DNA of 64,000 bases from Cadophora sp. MPI-SDFR-AT-0126 (taxonomy: Eukaryota; Ascomycota; Leotiomycetes; Helotiales; Ploettnerulaceae), in assembly GCA_020747065.1 (NCBI GenBank), contig JAGMVK010000008.1, positions 496,001 to 560,000 on the forward strand. The letters are read 5' to 3'. Each line of letters opens with the position of its first letter. Position 1 is the first letter of the stretch. The notes beneath the pieces were generated by a model, which was not told where the DNA came from, did not search any database, and saw only the letters and a program-made list of their open reading frames with translations. The translations under genes were made by a program, and so were the position numbers. Shown here one piece after another: positions 10,877 to 20,834 of this stretch.

Positions 10877-12237
10877 ATGATAATCTCAACAGCTTTGTTC
10901 GTGTTTGAGGTTACGTCTGTTTATTTGAAGGTATCAAACCATCATTCACAGCCGATAGATTTCTAGAACTGACGTTAATTATACATTGCCAGGGCTTTTT
11001 CAACGTGCTCTCATCAGCAGTTCTTCCATTAGCCGTCACATCAATATCGGTTACATGCGAATTCCTCGGAAATGTCACCAGCACGAACACGGAAAACATC
11101 CGCGACCTGGGATTTTCAGGAACCGTTGGGGCCGTCAACCTCAATACTTATGGCGATACCCTGATCTGTGGCCATGGCTCTGCTCATGACCGCTACTACC
11201 AAACCCCTCCGTGTTATTTGCTCCACGCGAATTCTGCAGCCTACGCACAGCCAGATCCGCGAAACATCACCGATTTCAATCTTGATGGTCATGGCAATGC
11301 TCAGATCTTTTGTGGCTACTTTGCTGATGAGACGCCGGAGTGGAAATATGGCATGGGGCTGACGAATGTAATCGCACAGCCTGGCTCTTCCACTCATGGC
11401 ATCTTGTATTTCTTGAAAAATTACCGTCCCCATGGTATGGATATGATCGTTGGAGCTGGTGTCGCTGTCGTTGATGTATCCGGCGCATATCCTACCTGCA
11501 GACGTACTTCCAAGTAAGTGGCCATTCAATTCACGAAATGAATATGTAGACACTGAGCTGATCGAACACCAAGACATATGTGGAATTCAAATGAGCCTCA
11601 ATATGGCGATCATGGGCAGCTCCTGGCTCAGGACGGATGGGTCTATGTGTACGGTGGAACCAATACGAGGAAGTACTACGACGGCGTATATGTGATGCGA
11701 GTTCTACATGGATCTGAGCAGGAATTGGATTGTTACGAGTATTGGAACGGCACCCAATTCACAAAGGATCGTGTCTACCATCCAACGGAACGGCAAGCTA
11801 TTCTCGGCCCAGGATCTACACAAGGAATTGTGTGTGCTGAAGCCTACCATCCAAAGATAACATGGGCCCCTAACACTTTCTGCAGGTCACATGGAACCCT
11901 CATCTTAAGGCTTATCTTTACGTATACACATGTAAGTTTGCCAACGCAATCTCTAGTGGCAGCTATTAAAGTTTTGGTAGACTTAGCCGAGCTTCGAGGA
12001 AAGACAGCATCCAAACCAGAAGGACCATTTAGTGATTATTTCACCATCTTCACTGCGACAGACTTCGCTTTCGTGTACAGTCCATCTCAGCAGACGCATT
12101 ATGACCCGTCTGGGAAGACGCTGGTACTTTCTTACACGGGCTACCCGAATATTATCCAGGCAGTAAAGGCAGTAAGTCATTCTGAGTGGTGGCATTTCGT
12201 GAGGATGATACTGAACTATCTCCAGACTTTTGCATGA
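10877..12237 (+). CDS. DUF4185-like secreted protein (beta-propeller hydrolase-like fold)
   Basis: Exons supported by splice sites and continuous homology-like text: 10993-11513, 11574-11829, 11886-11931, 11987-12171, 12226-12237 (stop TGA). The acceptor at 11980 would also keep frame and add two residues. A first exon 10877-10930 (MIISTALFVFEVTSVYLK) with a 62-nt intron is the best N-terminus I can build, but is uncertain. The core reads TSTNTENIRDLGFSG, NTYGDTLICG, GAGVAVVDVSGAYPTC, NEPQYGDHGQLL, VYVYGGT, then SYTGYPNIIQAVKATFA at the end. This is the pattern of fungal DUF4185-family proteins; some bacterial members are endo-D-arabinanases (GH183). Activity here is unknown, and the family call is from memory of the pattern. 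Confidence 0.65.
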
Positions 12238-12956
12238 TTGAAAATGATGAGGAAAGCTTTGGTGATTGTATCGTTGATTTTGCAGGCAGGATATGAAGTC
12301 TTCAGCGTACATTCAATGAACGATGATCCTTCGAAACCAGTTCCAATTCTGCACTACTGACTTTTGTATGCATACAGTCCACTTGGTAATGGGCGCATAA
12401 ACTTTTGATTTCTCCCTAGAAAGTGGGCATGATTTTGCTCGCCGCATTGCCAGCAAGAAGATAACATCACATCGAGTTCTGACAGCGAATACCATGTCCA
12501 ATAACCACGCTCTCAAAACTTTTCGTAAACACCTAACCCGACCAGCAACGAAGGTGGCAGTGTTTCATGTAGCTACTTGGGATCTACGTCTCACAGCTCG
12601 CTAAACCCCACCAAAGTCCTCTTCACGACGACAAAGTGCGGGGTTGGCAAAGCTTATGGCGGGCACCAATTGCATCTCATGCGAAACCAGAAACTAGCGA
12701 CGGAAAGTACTCCGAACAGCTTTCAGATGGTTTTGATACACCTGTTAAGCGAGCACCCATGACGACGATGGCACCGTTCGGGGTTTCCCCCAACAGCAGC
12801 TTGAAGGCTAGCTAGTACCGTGGACGGGACAGCAATCAGGAATTGATCAACCGCTACTGTGATCGACATTTTCGGCCGAATACTTAAACCATGCTACAAG
12901 AATCCTTCCTGGTCCAAAATGCTGAGCAAGTCCTGAAATTCGCGAAATCTCTCACG
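12238..12956. other. Intergenic, no gene seen
   Basis: Between the DUF4185-like gene and the GH130-like gene, which run in the same direction. The frame at 12577-12762 has no recognisable feature. Confidence 0.5.
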
Positions 12957-14096
12957 ATGTCTCCAATACATAAATTGAAAGTGCTGTCAGCTTTGCTGCT
13001 GGGCGGCAGCGAGATCATTGCTGCTCAGATGACCAGCTTCAATGCTACGGCCAATGGGACATATCCCGTATATTCGTCCAATTCAGTTCCTCGAGTGACA
13101 ACAGACTCGACAGAGAACGAGGCGAACTACACAGCTCCTTACTTCCCTCTGCTCGGCTTCACGGAATATGCGCAGAATCCAATCCTCGCCCCGAATCCAG
13201 CAAACAATTGGGAGTCAGCCTATCTATATAATCCATCCGCGATCGTTATAGATGACAAGGTCTGGCTGCTGTACCGCGCTCAGAACTCGTCGAAAACATC
13301 GACGATCGGTCTCGCTTGGTCCAATGATGGATACAACTTCACCCGTTACAACAAGCCTGTTGTTGCGCCCACTGAACCTTATGAGCTTCCAGGCGGCTGT
13401 GAAGATCCACGAGTCATCAGAGTCAATGGGACATTCTACATGACGTACACAGGCTACGACGGCAAGACTGCCCGACTGTGTCTGGCAACTTCGACCGACC
13501 TCGTCGAGTGGACCAAATATGGGCCGATCTTGCCGAATGTCACTGATGTCCTGTGGAACTGGCAGGATCCTCTGAACTCCTGGGTTCCGCGACAGGGATG
13601 GAGCAAGAGCGGTGCGATCTTGAATGAGAGACAGCCTGATGGGACGTACCATATGCATTTCGGAGATTCGTTCTTGTATTTTGCCAATTCGACGGATTTG
13701 ATCCATTGGAATGTGACGTATGACCAGCCGGTCTGGGCGCCGAAGCTGAATGTGTGGGAGCAAGCACTCATGGAATCCGCTGCGCCACCAGTCAAGACAA
13801 GGGATGGCAAGTGGCTGAAGATATATAATGGTGTGGCGACTGGGCAGGGAGGATATAAGGCGACACAGTATAGCACGGGAGAGATGCTGATTGATCCCGT
13901 GAACCAGCCGTATGGACCTCCGTTGGCAAGGCTGGAGACTCCGCTATTGCAACCGACAAATGTGAGGGAGATCAATGGACAGGTTGATAATGTGGTGTTC
14001 AGCGAGGGGTTGGTGCAATTTAGAGGGAAGTGGTTCTTATATTTTGGAGAAGGTGATGCTTTCTTGGGAGTGGCTACCACGCCAGTTCAGCCGTAG
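12957..14096 (+). CDS. Secreted GH130-like glycosidase/phosphorylase
   Basis: Single exon. I choose the ATG at 12957 because it gives a signal peptide (MSPIHKLKVLSALLLGG then SEIIAAQ) and a 379-residue product; an in-frame ATG at 12891 would bury it. The five-bladed propeller typical of GH130 shows NPSAIVIDDKVWLLYRAQ, IGLAWSNDGYNF, GGCEDPRVIRVNGTFYMTY, CLATSTDLVEWTKYGP and WFLYFGEGDAFLGVAT. The EDPR motif carries the conserved acid (Asp) of the family. GH130 enzymes act on beta-mannosides, either as phosphorylases or as hydrolases; which one applies here is not visible. Many NxT/NxS sequons agree with secretion. It lies beside two other secreted carbohydrate-type proteins. Confidence 0.85.
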   Translation: MSPIHKLKVLSALLLGGSEIIAAQMTSFNATANGTYPVYSSNSVPRVTTDSTENEANYTAPYFPLLGFTEYAQNPILAPNPANNWESAYLYNPSAIVIDDKVWLLYRAQNSSKTSTIGLAWSNDGYNFTRYNKPVVAPTEPYELPGGCEDPRVIRVNGTFYMTYTGYDGKTARLCLATSTDLVEWTKYGPILPNVTDVLWNWQDPLNSWVPRQGWSKSGAILNERQPDGTYHMHFGDSFLYFANSTDLIHWNVTYDQPVWAPKLNVWEQALMESAAPPVKTRDGKWLKIYNGVATGQGGYKATQYSTGEMLIDPVNQPYGPPLARLETPLLQPTNVREINGQVDNVVFSEGLVQFRGKWFLYFGEGDAFLGVATTPVQP

Positions 14097-14323
14097 AAAC
14101 AGCTCTGGAATTTTGCTGGTCAGACGGGAGTGTAGACACAAAATCGTGGGCTTTCTGTGCAGCCGCCATGCTACCTCGATTCGTCTCCATTAAATGTGAT
14201 CTGGTATTCAACCTCCTTGAGCATGGGTTTGGCCTGAATGCAGTTGATGCAAATGTTGGTATCGGCTCCTTCTGCACGTTGAATGAAGCAATATGATACC
14301 GGAATCGACAATGCTACAATACC

Positions 14324-15631
14324 TCAAGCTTTGAGCTTCCCGACCAGAAAATCAATGAGACTATTCTTGAATGGTTCGTGAACACTGAGAGCTCCATGTT
14401 CGAACTGGTATCTTGCAGCATACCTCATCGAGAACGAAATCCAAGAGACCGTCCAGAAGTAACCAAAACACTTCAGCAAAGCTAGGACACCCATCAGCAG
14501 ATACTTATGCATAACTATCTTTTTCAACTTACTGCTATTCTTGATCCCTTTCCGCCTTCCCCATTCCACAATGCAGTCCTCCAACCTGACGATAGGAGCT
14601 TGCATGATGAAATACGTAAACATCCCGTGCGAGCTAGGCGTCCAAGGACAATTGAGAGCGCCAGACCAATGCACGAATCCTGACATGGTGAACGAGCACA
14701 AAAGACTCACAGTCCTCTTGGAACTTCTCGAAGTGACCCGGAGCCATCGTTGGACGTGTGGCGTGAGTATACCAAGGGGCCTTCGTAGAAGTTGATGCCA
14801 GACTCGACCCCATGCTCGGCTAACCAGATAGCCATCTGAGGGAGTTCCGAAGAGAGGAGGCCAGTCTTCTGGTGTTTCGAAACCAGTGGCCACGGTGAGA
14901 AATGCACCGATCTGGTATGGGAGGTTGATGAAGCAGAATGCTTCGAGTTGGTGGAGCCAGGTGAGGAGTACTTGACTGATGAGGGGCTCGTCGAAGAAGG
15001 ATCCGCGATGATTGGATTGGATGTAGGAGAATAAACCCATTGCATGTTTGCAAATATCCCACGCGAGATATGAGCCGAAAATTTGTAGCGTTGTGCGGAA
15101 CAAGAAATAGCTGCAGAAGTCAGTGAATGATATATTGTCGGTGGTAGGAAAGTACCTTGTAGTTTGTGGCTCGCGCACAGGGATGCCTCCCACTTCCCAG
15201 TTCCAACCGATGCCTCTCAAAGTGAAGAGCCATAGCTCAGCACTGTCCTTAAACTTCGCCCAAAGTGAGACTTTTGCTTCAACAGGTGCTTGGTCTTTTG
15301 ACCCAGAGGCACTTGCTGCCCTTTGAGTCGATGGTTCCCGATTCTTGATCTTGTAAACCTCTCCATCCCTTGTCAAGATTCCAAAGTCAATGAACTTGAG
15401 CACGAAGCCGAATATGAACGATGCCCGGCTGAAATCTTTCACATTATCTCCCGTAGATACTGCTCGTACTTGGCCAATGAGGAAAACGAGATACGGCACA
15501 GCAAATGCAATGCGTGCTTTCCGGGGTAGCATCGTGGAGACTATGAAGGCTAGCAACGTTAGGGGGAGGAACCACGGTCTTGGAGATACAATTCGATCTG
15601 GTGATGGATACCATTCCTTCGGATTGAACAT
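14324..15631 (-). CDS. Wax-synthase-like membrane-bound O-acyltransferase (MBOAT_2)
   Basis: A continuous frame of 435 codons, but two stretches inside it look like introns: 15111-15155 (45 nt, GTACTT...CACTGAC...TGCAG) and 14482-14532 (51 nt, GTAAGT...CTGAT...CTAG). Both are multiples of three without stops. Spliced length is 403 residues. Several hydrophobic segments are visible (WFLPLTLLAFIVSTML, LLCSFTMSGFVHW, LLKCFGYFWTVSWISFSM), with the family motif RAWGRVWHQLLRR. The family transfers acyl or acetyl groups to alcohols in the ER membrane; fungal members often decorate terpenoids and trichothecenes. Its neighbours give no clear pathway, so the substrate is unknown. Confidence 0.8.
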   Translation of the reverse strand: MFNPKEWYPSPDRIVSPRPWFLPLTLLAFIVSTMLPRKARIAFAVPYLVFLIGQVRAVSTGDNVKDFSRASFIFGFVLKFIDFGILTRDGEVYKIKNREPSTQRAASASGSKDQAPVEAKVSLWAKFKDSAELWLFTLRGIGWNWEVGGIPVREPQTTRYFPTTDNISFTDFCSYFLFRTTLQIFGSYLAWDICKHAMGLFSYIQSNHRGSFFDEPLISQVLLTWLHQLEAFCFINLPYQIGAFLTVATGFETPEDWPPLFGTPSDGYLVSRAWGRVWHQLLRRPLGILTPHVQRWLRVTSRSSKRTVSLLCSFTMSGFVHWSGALNCPWTPSSHGMFTYFIMQAPIVRLEDCIVEWGRRKGIKNSSKLKKIVMHKYLLMGVLALLKCFGYFWTVSWISFSMRYAARYQFEHGALSVHEPFKNSLIDFLVGKLKA

Positions 15632-16237
15632 GATTGCAAGGGTGATGTTCTTCTTTCACTCGTAGAAGTCTGTTTTGAAAAGTAGAGAATTGAAAGAAAG
15701 AATTGGGAGGGAGTGGCAGGAGATACTAATGCTCTTCAGGACATTCAAGTCCAGAATTGGTGCCAGGGCGCTCTATTAGTCTCTGATCTGCAAATGCCAC
15801 GGCACTTGTCCCCTGCACCAAGAGATAAGGTGCAAGAGCCAGCTATGAAGGTCTCATCCATGGATATTAAGAACATGCCTGACCGTGTGGTGCATACTTT
15901 CCCCGCCCACCCTCGCACTCGCAGGAAGAGCAAACGAAGGCATGAAGTGAGAAGACACTGAAACGATGAATTGAGTGGTTTTCAGCTTAAAGACAGTCCA
16001 AAATTAAGAAGCAATAGGACATGTTGTGCTTTACACATGCCATTGACGAGCTGTGCAGTGAAAGTCGCAGGAGAAACCGTTCACAAGCAGAATTGCACTT
16101 ATGGTCTCAAGAGTCAACCGTAACTCTGAACGTCCAGACGCAAAGCCTCGCGTCTCGAAGTTCAATAACGCGACAATTGAAGCCCCTCTCCTCACACCCG
16201 TCGAAATTCTATCTCTTCGCCATTGGCAGCTGCAAAT
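15632..16237. other. Intergenic between divergent MBOAT and ARP4 genes
   Basis: Shared upstream region of two divergently transcribed genes. Nothing else recognised. Confidence 0.6.
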
Positions 16238-17691
16238 ATGGCGTCTCAACCTCTCAACTCTTCAATGCAACCCACAGACGTCTATGGAGGAGGTAAATTG
16301 CCTCAAATCACCCCTCCAACTAGCTCTAACAACCATCCACAGATGAAGTATCAGCTATCATTCTCGATCCAGGCTACTCCAGCGTACGCGCCGGCTTCGC
16401 AGGAGAAGACTCGCCCAAATCCTTCCTCAACTCCCATTACGGCGTCCTAGATAGTGGCAAGTTCGTCTTCGGCGACGATGCGATTCACAACCCTCTCAGC
16501 CATCTCGAAATTCGGAACCCGATGTCGAAGGAGGGCATAGTGGAGGACTGGGACACGGCCACACAGTTATGGGAATACGCGATCACTTCACGACTCACGA
16601 GCTTCAAGCAGGCAGATCCGCGGACGAATGGCTTGAACGATGATATCAAGGACATGGACGTGGAGATGGAGGGGATTGAGGATGGCGAGAAACCGCTGGA
16701 GGAACATCCCTTACTTATGACGGAGACGGCTTGGAATACGTCGAAGAATCGCGAGAAGGCAATCGAGATTGCGATGGAGAGCTGGGGTTGTCCTGCGTTC
16801 TGGCTGGCGAGGAACAGCGTCATGGCTGCGTTTGGTGGGGGCAAGGCAACCGCGCTGGTTATTGACGTTGGGGCTTCGACGGCGTCTGTTCTTGGTATAC
16901 ATGATGGTCTCATCTTGAAGAAGTCGGTGCAGCGATCTCATCTCGGTGGAAATTGGCTGTCTTCACAACTCCGCGCCATGTTCAATAGCCAGGATCCCAA
17001 GGTCGAACTGGTTCCACATTTCATGATCTCCTCCAAGACAGCTGTCGATGCAGGCGCACCTGCCCAAGCCGTGTACCGCAAATACGAGAAGGAACCCACG
17101 GAGAGTTTCCGAGCGTTGGAAGAAGAGCGTGTTCTTACAGAGTTCAAGGAGTCAGTTGTGCAGACCTGGTCTGGTCCTGGCAAGCTGAACATGCAGAACC
17201 AGAGCGGAGGCAGCAATCTCGACTTCGCCCGATCACAACCAGGCCGTGTCTTCGAAATGCCAGATGGCTACAACCAGATGTGGGGTGTAGAGCGCTTCCA
17301 GGTTGCGGAAGGATTGTGGGATGCCAAAGCCGCTTTGCCTGTTCCTGGCGAACCGGCCGTCACCCAGTCGCAGACAATCATTGACATGATCAAGGCGAGC
17401 ATTGGCGCTGTGGATGTTGATCTCCGAGGACATCTTCTCGCAAACATCATTATTACTGGAGGCACGACGCTGATCAATGGGTTTGGAGACCGTCTGAACA
17501 ATGAGCTGATGAATGCCTACCCGGGCACAAGGATCAAGGTCCAGGCTGCTGGTCTGACGACAGAGAGACGCTTTGGTAGCTGGATTGGAGGCAGTATTCT
17601 GGGAAGTCTGGGGACGTTCCATCAGATGTGGATTTCGAAAGCCGAGCACGCCGAATTTGGAAATTCCGTGGTAGAACGAAGATGCAAGTGA
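16238..17691 (+). CDS. ARP4: Actin-related protein 4 (chromatin remodelling/acetyltransferase subunit)
   Basis: Two exons, 16238-16292 and 16343-17691, with a 50-nt intron; 467 residues. Splicing gives [26 protein letters not shown], the actin phosphate-1 loop. Further actin-fold landmarks are RNPMSKEGIVEDWD, LVIDVGASTASVLGIHDG (phosphate-2), IIITGGTTLINGFGDRLNNE and ERRFGSWIGGSILGSLGTFHQMWISK at the C-terminus. The acidic insert DDIKDMDVEMEGIEDGEK sits where Arp4/BAF53 differs from actin. Arp4 is a nuclear subunit of NuA4, SWR1 and INO80. Core housekeeping gene; the frame looks intact. Confidence 0.93.
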
Positions 17692-18050
17692 GGGAAGGGG
17701 GATAATGCTGTGGAGAAGAGGAGTAAGTGAGCACGGTTGAAGGAGAAAAAGGAAAAGGGCTTCTTGAGGTAGACCAAAAGTTTCGAGGGTGTAACTCGCT
17801 TGCTGGTTCGATGATTGAATGTATGGTTGGACGTGGAGGGCTGTGGGTGGCGTATGGCGTTGAACTTGCTAGATTGATACACCTTCCAGCTCTCTAGACA
17901 ATAAGAGTCAAACGAAATGCAAGAAAAACTTTGCCAGAACATCTACCGATATATCTGATATTTCTTTTCGCCCTCTCTTAAGTAAATCTGCCCATTTTCA
18001 TACCTACTCCAGGAAAGCTTGACATACAAACACTACTGCCTCAACTTCCC
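17692..18050. other. Convergent 3' spacer
   Basis: A 359-bp spacer between the 3' ends of ARP4 and DSD1. It should hold both transcript ends; no specific signal is resolved. Confidence 0.6.
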
Positions 18051-20178
18051 TCACCACCCCCTCCACCTAGGCCAAACATCCACAATCTCATCTCCCCCAT
18101 CAACAACAAGATACCAGCCAAACCCGGCGCCGGTAATACAAGCGTGGTTCGGCCAGATCCGGACTTTCTGTCCTACTTGTAGCATTTCTTCGTCTGGGAT
18201 TTTGACATCTGACCCGTTTGGGGCTGCGTTGGGGTCGGTCCAGACGAGAATGCCGTGTTCTTGGCTGATTCGACCGACTGTCCAGCCGGTATGGGATTCG
18301 GGGCCTGTGGGAGGAGTATGTCTGACTTGTGTCAATGGGGATTCGAAAGAGTTCACGACGTCAAGATTGTGTGGTGACGGGAAAGGACAAGATAGTACTC
18401 ACACGCCCTCTCTCCCCCACTCACTCACAATCCCATAACCCCCATACGCCTTACATGGCTCCCTCGCTAACGCAATAATGCCCGCATTGATCAACACCTC
18501 CGGCGTACCCCTCTTACCTCTCCCCGGATATATCGACGCTACTTCCGCCACGACTGTGAAGGCTAGGTCATCCCAGGCGAGCATGGCGTGCGGACCAGTG
18601 GTGGGGAGGGCGTGCGTGGCGAGTTGTTGGATGTCGAGCGTGGGGTAGACGCCGGCATGGATCTCGATCGTGAGACCGCTGGTGCGGATTAGGGAGATTG
18701 TGGCGCGGAGGGCGGAGATGGCTTCTTGAGTGGGGGAGTGAGAGTGAGAGGAAGAGGGGGAGGGAAATGGAGGTGTGGGGTGGGGGAGGAGGAGGTTGCG
18801 GATTGAGGTTGTGGTTGGGGTTGCGCCGACGGCTGGGGGGAGGGGTTAGTAGGCTCTTTTAGAAGTTTGTCTTGATCAGGACTTTCGAATGACGGGAGGA
18901 AGGGATTGGGAGGAAGTGGATATAGATCTGGTAGTTTTGACTTACAGAGCACAAGAGGATGAGAAGGAGATACAGCCCGCAATTCGATGGCTGTTACGAG
19001 TAGAGCTTCGAATTCCTGGCGGAGGAAATCAAGGGCGTCGGATTCGCCTGATGAGGAGTAGGATTGGCCTGCGTGAGAGTAGAGACCGAGGAGGTTGAGA
19101 GTGCCGGCTTTCTCGAGGTCTAGGAGGGAGGTGATGAGGGTACTGCAGGCAGTTGTTTGTGGAGCGACGCCGGCGCGGCGACCGCCCATGCTGAAAGGCT
19201 TGTTAGTAGATGCTTGGTGATTTAGTGTTAAAGAAGTGTAGTGGGAGTTGAAGAGAGGAGTTGAAACGTCCTTGAAGGTACAAATGACTTGAGAATAGGG
19301 AGCAAAGATGGAAATTAGCGATATAAATCGTTCAAGTATTCAATAGTAGAGCGGCATATAAAGCAAAGCGGAATCGAAGAATAGGCGAAAGCTTCAAATA
19401 GATGTTCTGAAAAGAGTAACTTACTCAATTTTGAGAAAGACGGACGGAGCATTTCCGCTCAGCTCATGGATCGCAGTTACATTTGGCAGTTGATCAGGGT
19501 GATCTACCATCAGAGATAGACCTCTGGGTCCCAGTGCTTTAGAAATGAGACCAAGACGCTCTACAGCTGATGGTGTGACTGGGAATGAATACAAAAGCTA
19601 CATGACTCAGTTGGTCTGATTTAAAGCAAGAGTGGGGGAGAACACTCACATCGACAGGTCGTCCAGCGGATTTGTATTCTAGGAGGAGAGCAACAATGTG
19701 CTCTGCTTCTATAAGAGTAGACACAATGATGTTGGCTGGACTGGAGCCTTCTCCTACTTGGAGTCTTGTGAGTTCGGTGGTCTGCAAGTGTCAGCTTGGA
19801 TCTCATGAGAGATTTTCTCTTGGACGTTCATTTATTGATTGTGAGGTGTAGTGAATAGGAGTCAAAATTGACTGCAGAGTATTGTACGAGATGACGAGAG
19901 AGTCGTACCTTGTGCGTCTTGATGTGAGCTCTCCAGCTAAAGTCCAAGGATTCGACTGCCTCCAACATCCGGTTACAATTATTTTTCACCTTTCCCAAAT
20001 CAAGCACAGCAGCAGGTACAGCTACATCCTTGATGGACTTCCCTACAAACTTTTTCTTCAGATTCTCTTTCATCGAAAGAGGATATAGGGAGGTGGTAGC
20101 CATGAGATGAGAACCTCCGGAGGAATCGGGAGGATGGTGATGATGGAAGGACTTTAAAGAAGGAAGTTTCGGGTGCAT
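18051..20178 (-). CDS. DSD1: D-serine dehydratase, PLP- and zinc-dependent
   Basis: Six exons (high to low): 20178-19909, 19781-19650, 19597-19425, 19190-18946, 18832-18403, 18321-18051; 506 residues. The introns are 127, 52, 234, 113 and 81 nt, all GT...AG. Fold-type III alanine-racemase-like barrel: VPAAVLDLGKVKNNC, then RAHIKTHK (the Lys is the expected PLP Schiff base), FLKID-MGGRRAGV, GLYSHAGQSY, LSVGATPT and HAGVYPTLD. The C-terminal domain has IWPNHACIT, whose His and Cys match the zinc ligands of yeast Dsd1p. Reaction: D-serine to pyruvate and ammonia in the cytosol. Residues near the N-terminus (HHHHPP) and the long low-complexity PTPP stretch after SVGATPT are extra relative to yeast. 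Confidence 0.9.
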
Positions 20179-20834
20179 TTATGATAAGTTTATGAGGAAA
20201 GTGGGGTTAGATAGATGAGCAATGCTCGGTTACGAGAAGATTGAAATCGTGATACTGTCACGTAAATATTAGAGACTGGAGTTGTGGGTATTGTTTTCCG
20301 CGGGCCAGGATCAGCAAAAGCTAAATCACACGATGCTGTATGACTCGGCATAAGCTCAAGTCGATATGATTCGTGGTTTGGTACAAACGAACAAATACTC
20401 TGGATTTGGAGGTATCGATTTCAGAAAACCTTCTAACTTAGCAAGTAAAGGGAACATTTACAATGCCCTGAAAGCTGAACTTGAGAATTGAAGTCAAGAG
20501 CTGAAGTGGAGCGAGCCAAGTGGCTGCATCACGTGAAGGACCGGGGTCTGCCTAGCGTCATATGCTCGCCGTTCAGCCTTGCCGCGACTGACCTCAAAGC
20601 TCCTCCCCACCTCCAAATCATTCAGCCTCTTCAACCACACTCCTTTTGCTCCCCCTCACAACTGTTTCGACGATCGACGACAACGTCAACGACAACTGGT
20701 CCCCGTACCACGATACCTTCTCACCCTCTACAACCCCTACAACCTCACAACCAAAACCTCGACGACTCTCCCAATCGAATCTGAACATACACAACGTCCG
20801 CGAACTCTTCGCTACATGTTAGCAAGAGCGCGCC
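20179..20834. other. Divergent promoter region of DSD1 and TAF1
   Basis: 656 bp between two divergently transcribed housekeeping genes. It includes pyrimidine-rich leader sequence just before the TAF1 ATG. No gene seen. Confidence 0.6.

Noticed and set aside
18889..19098. Plus-strand frame inside DSD1
   Set aside because: Antisense to an exon and intron of a gene with clear splice sites and catalytic motifs.
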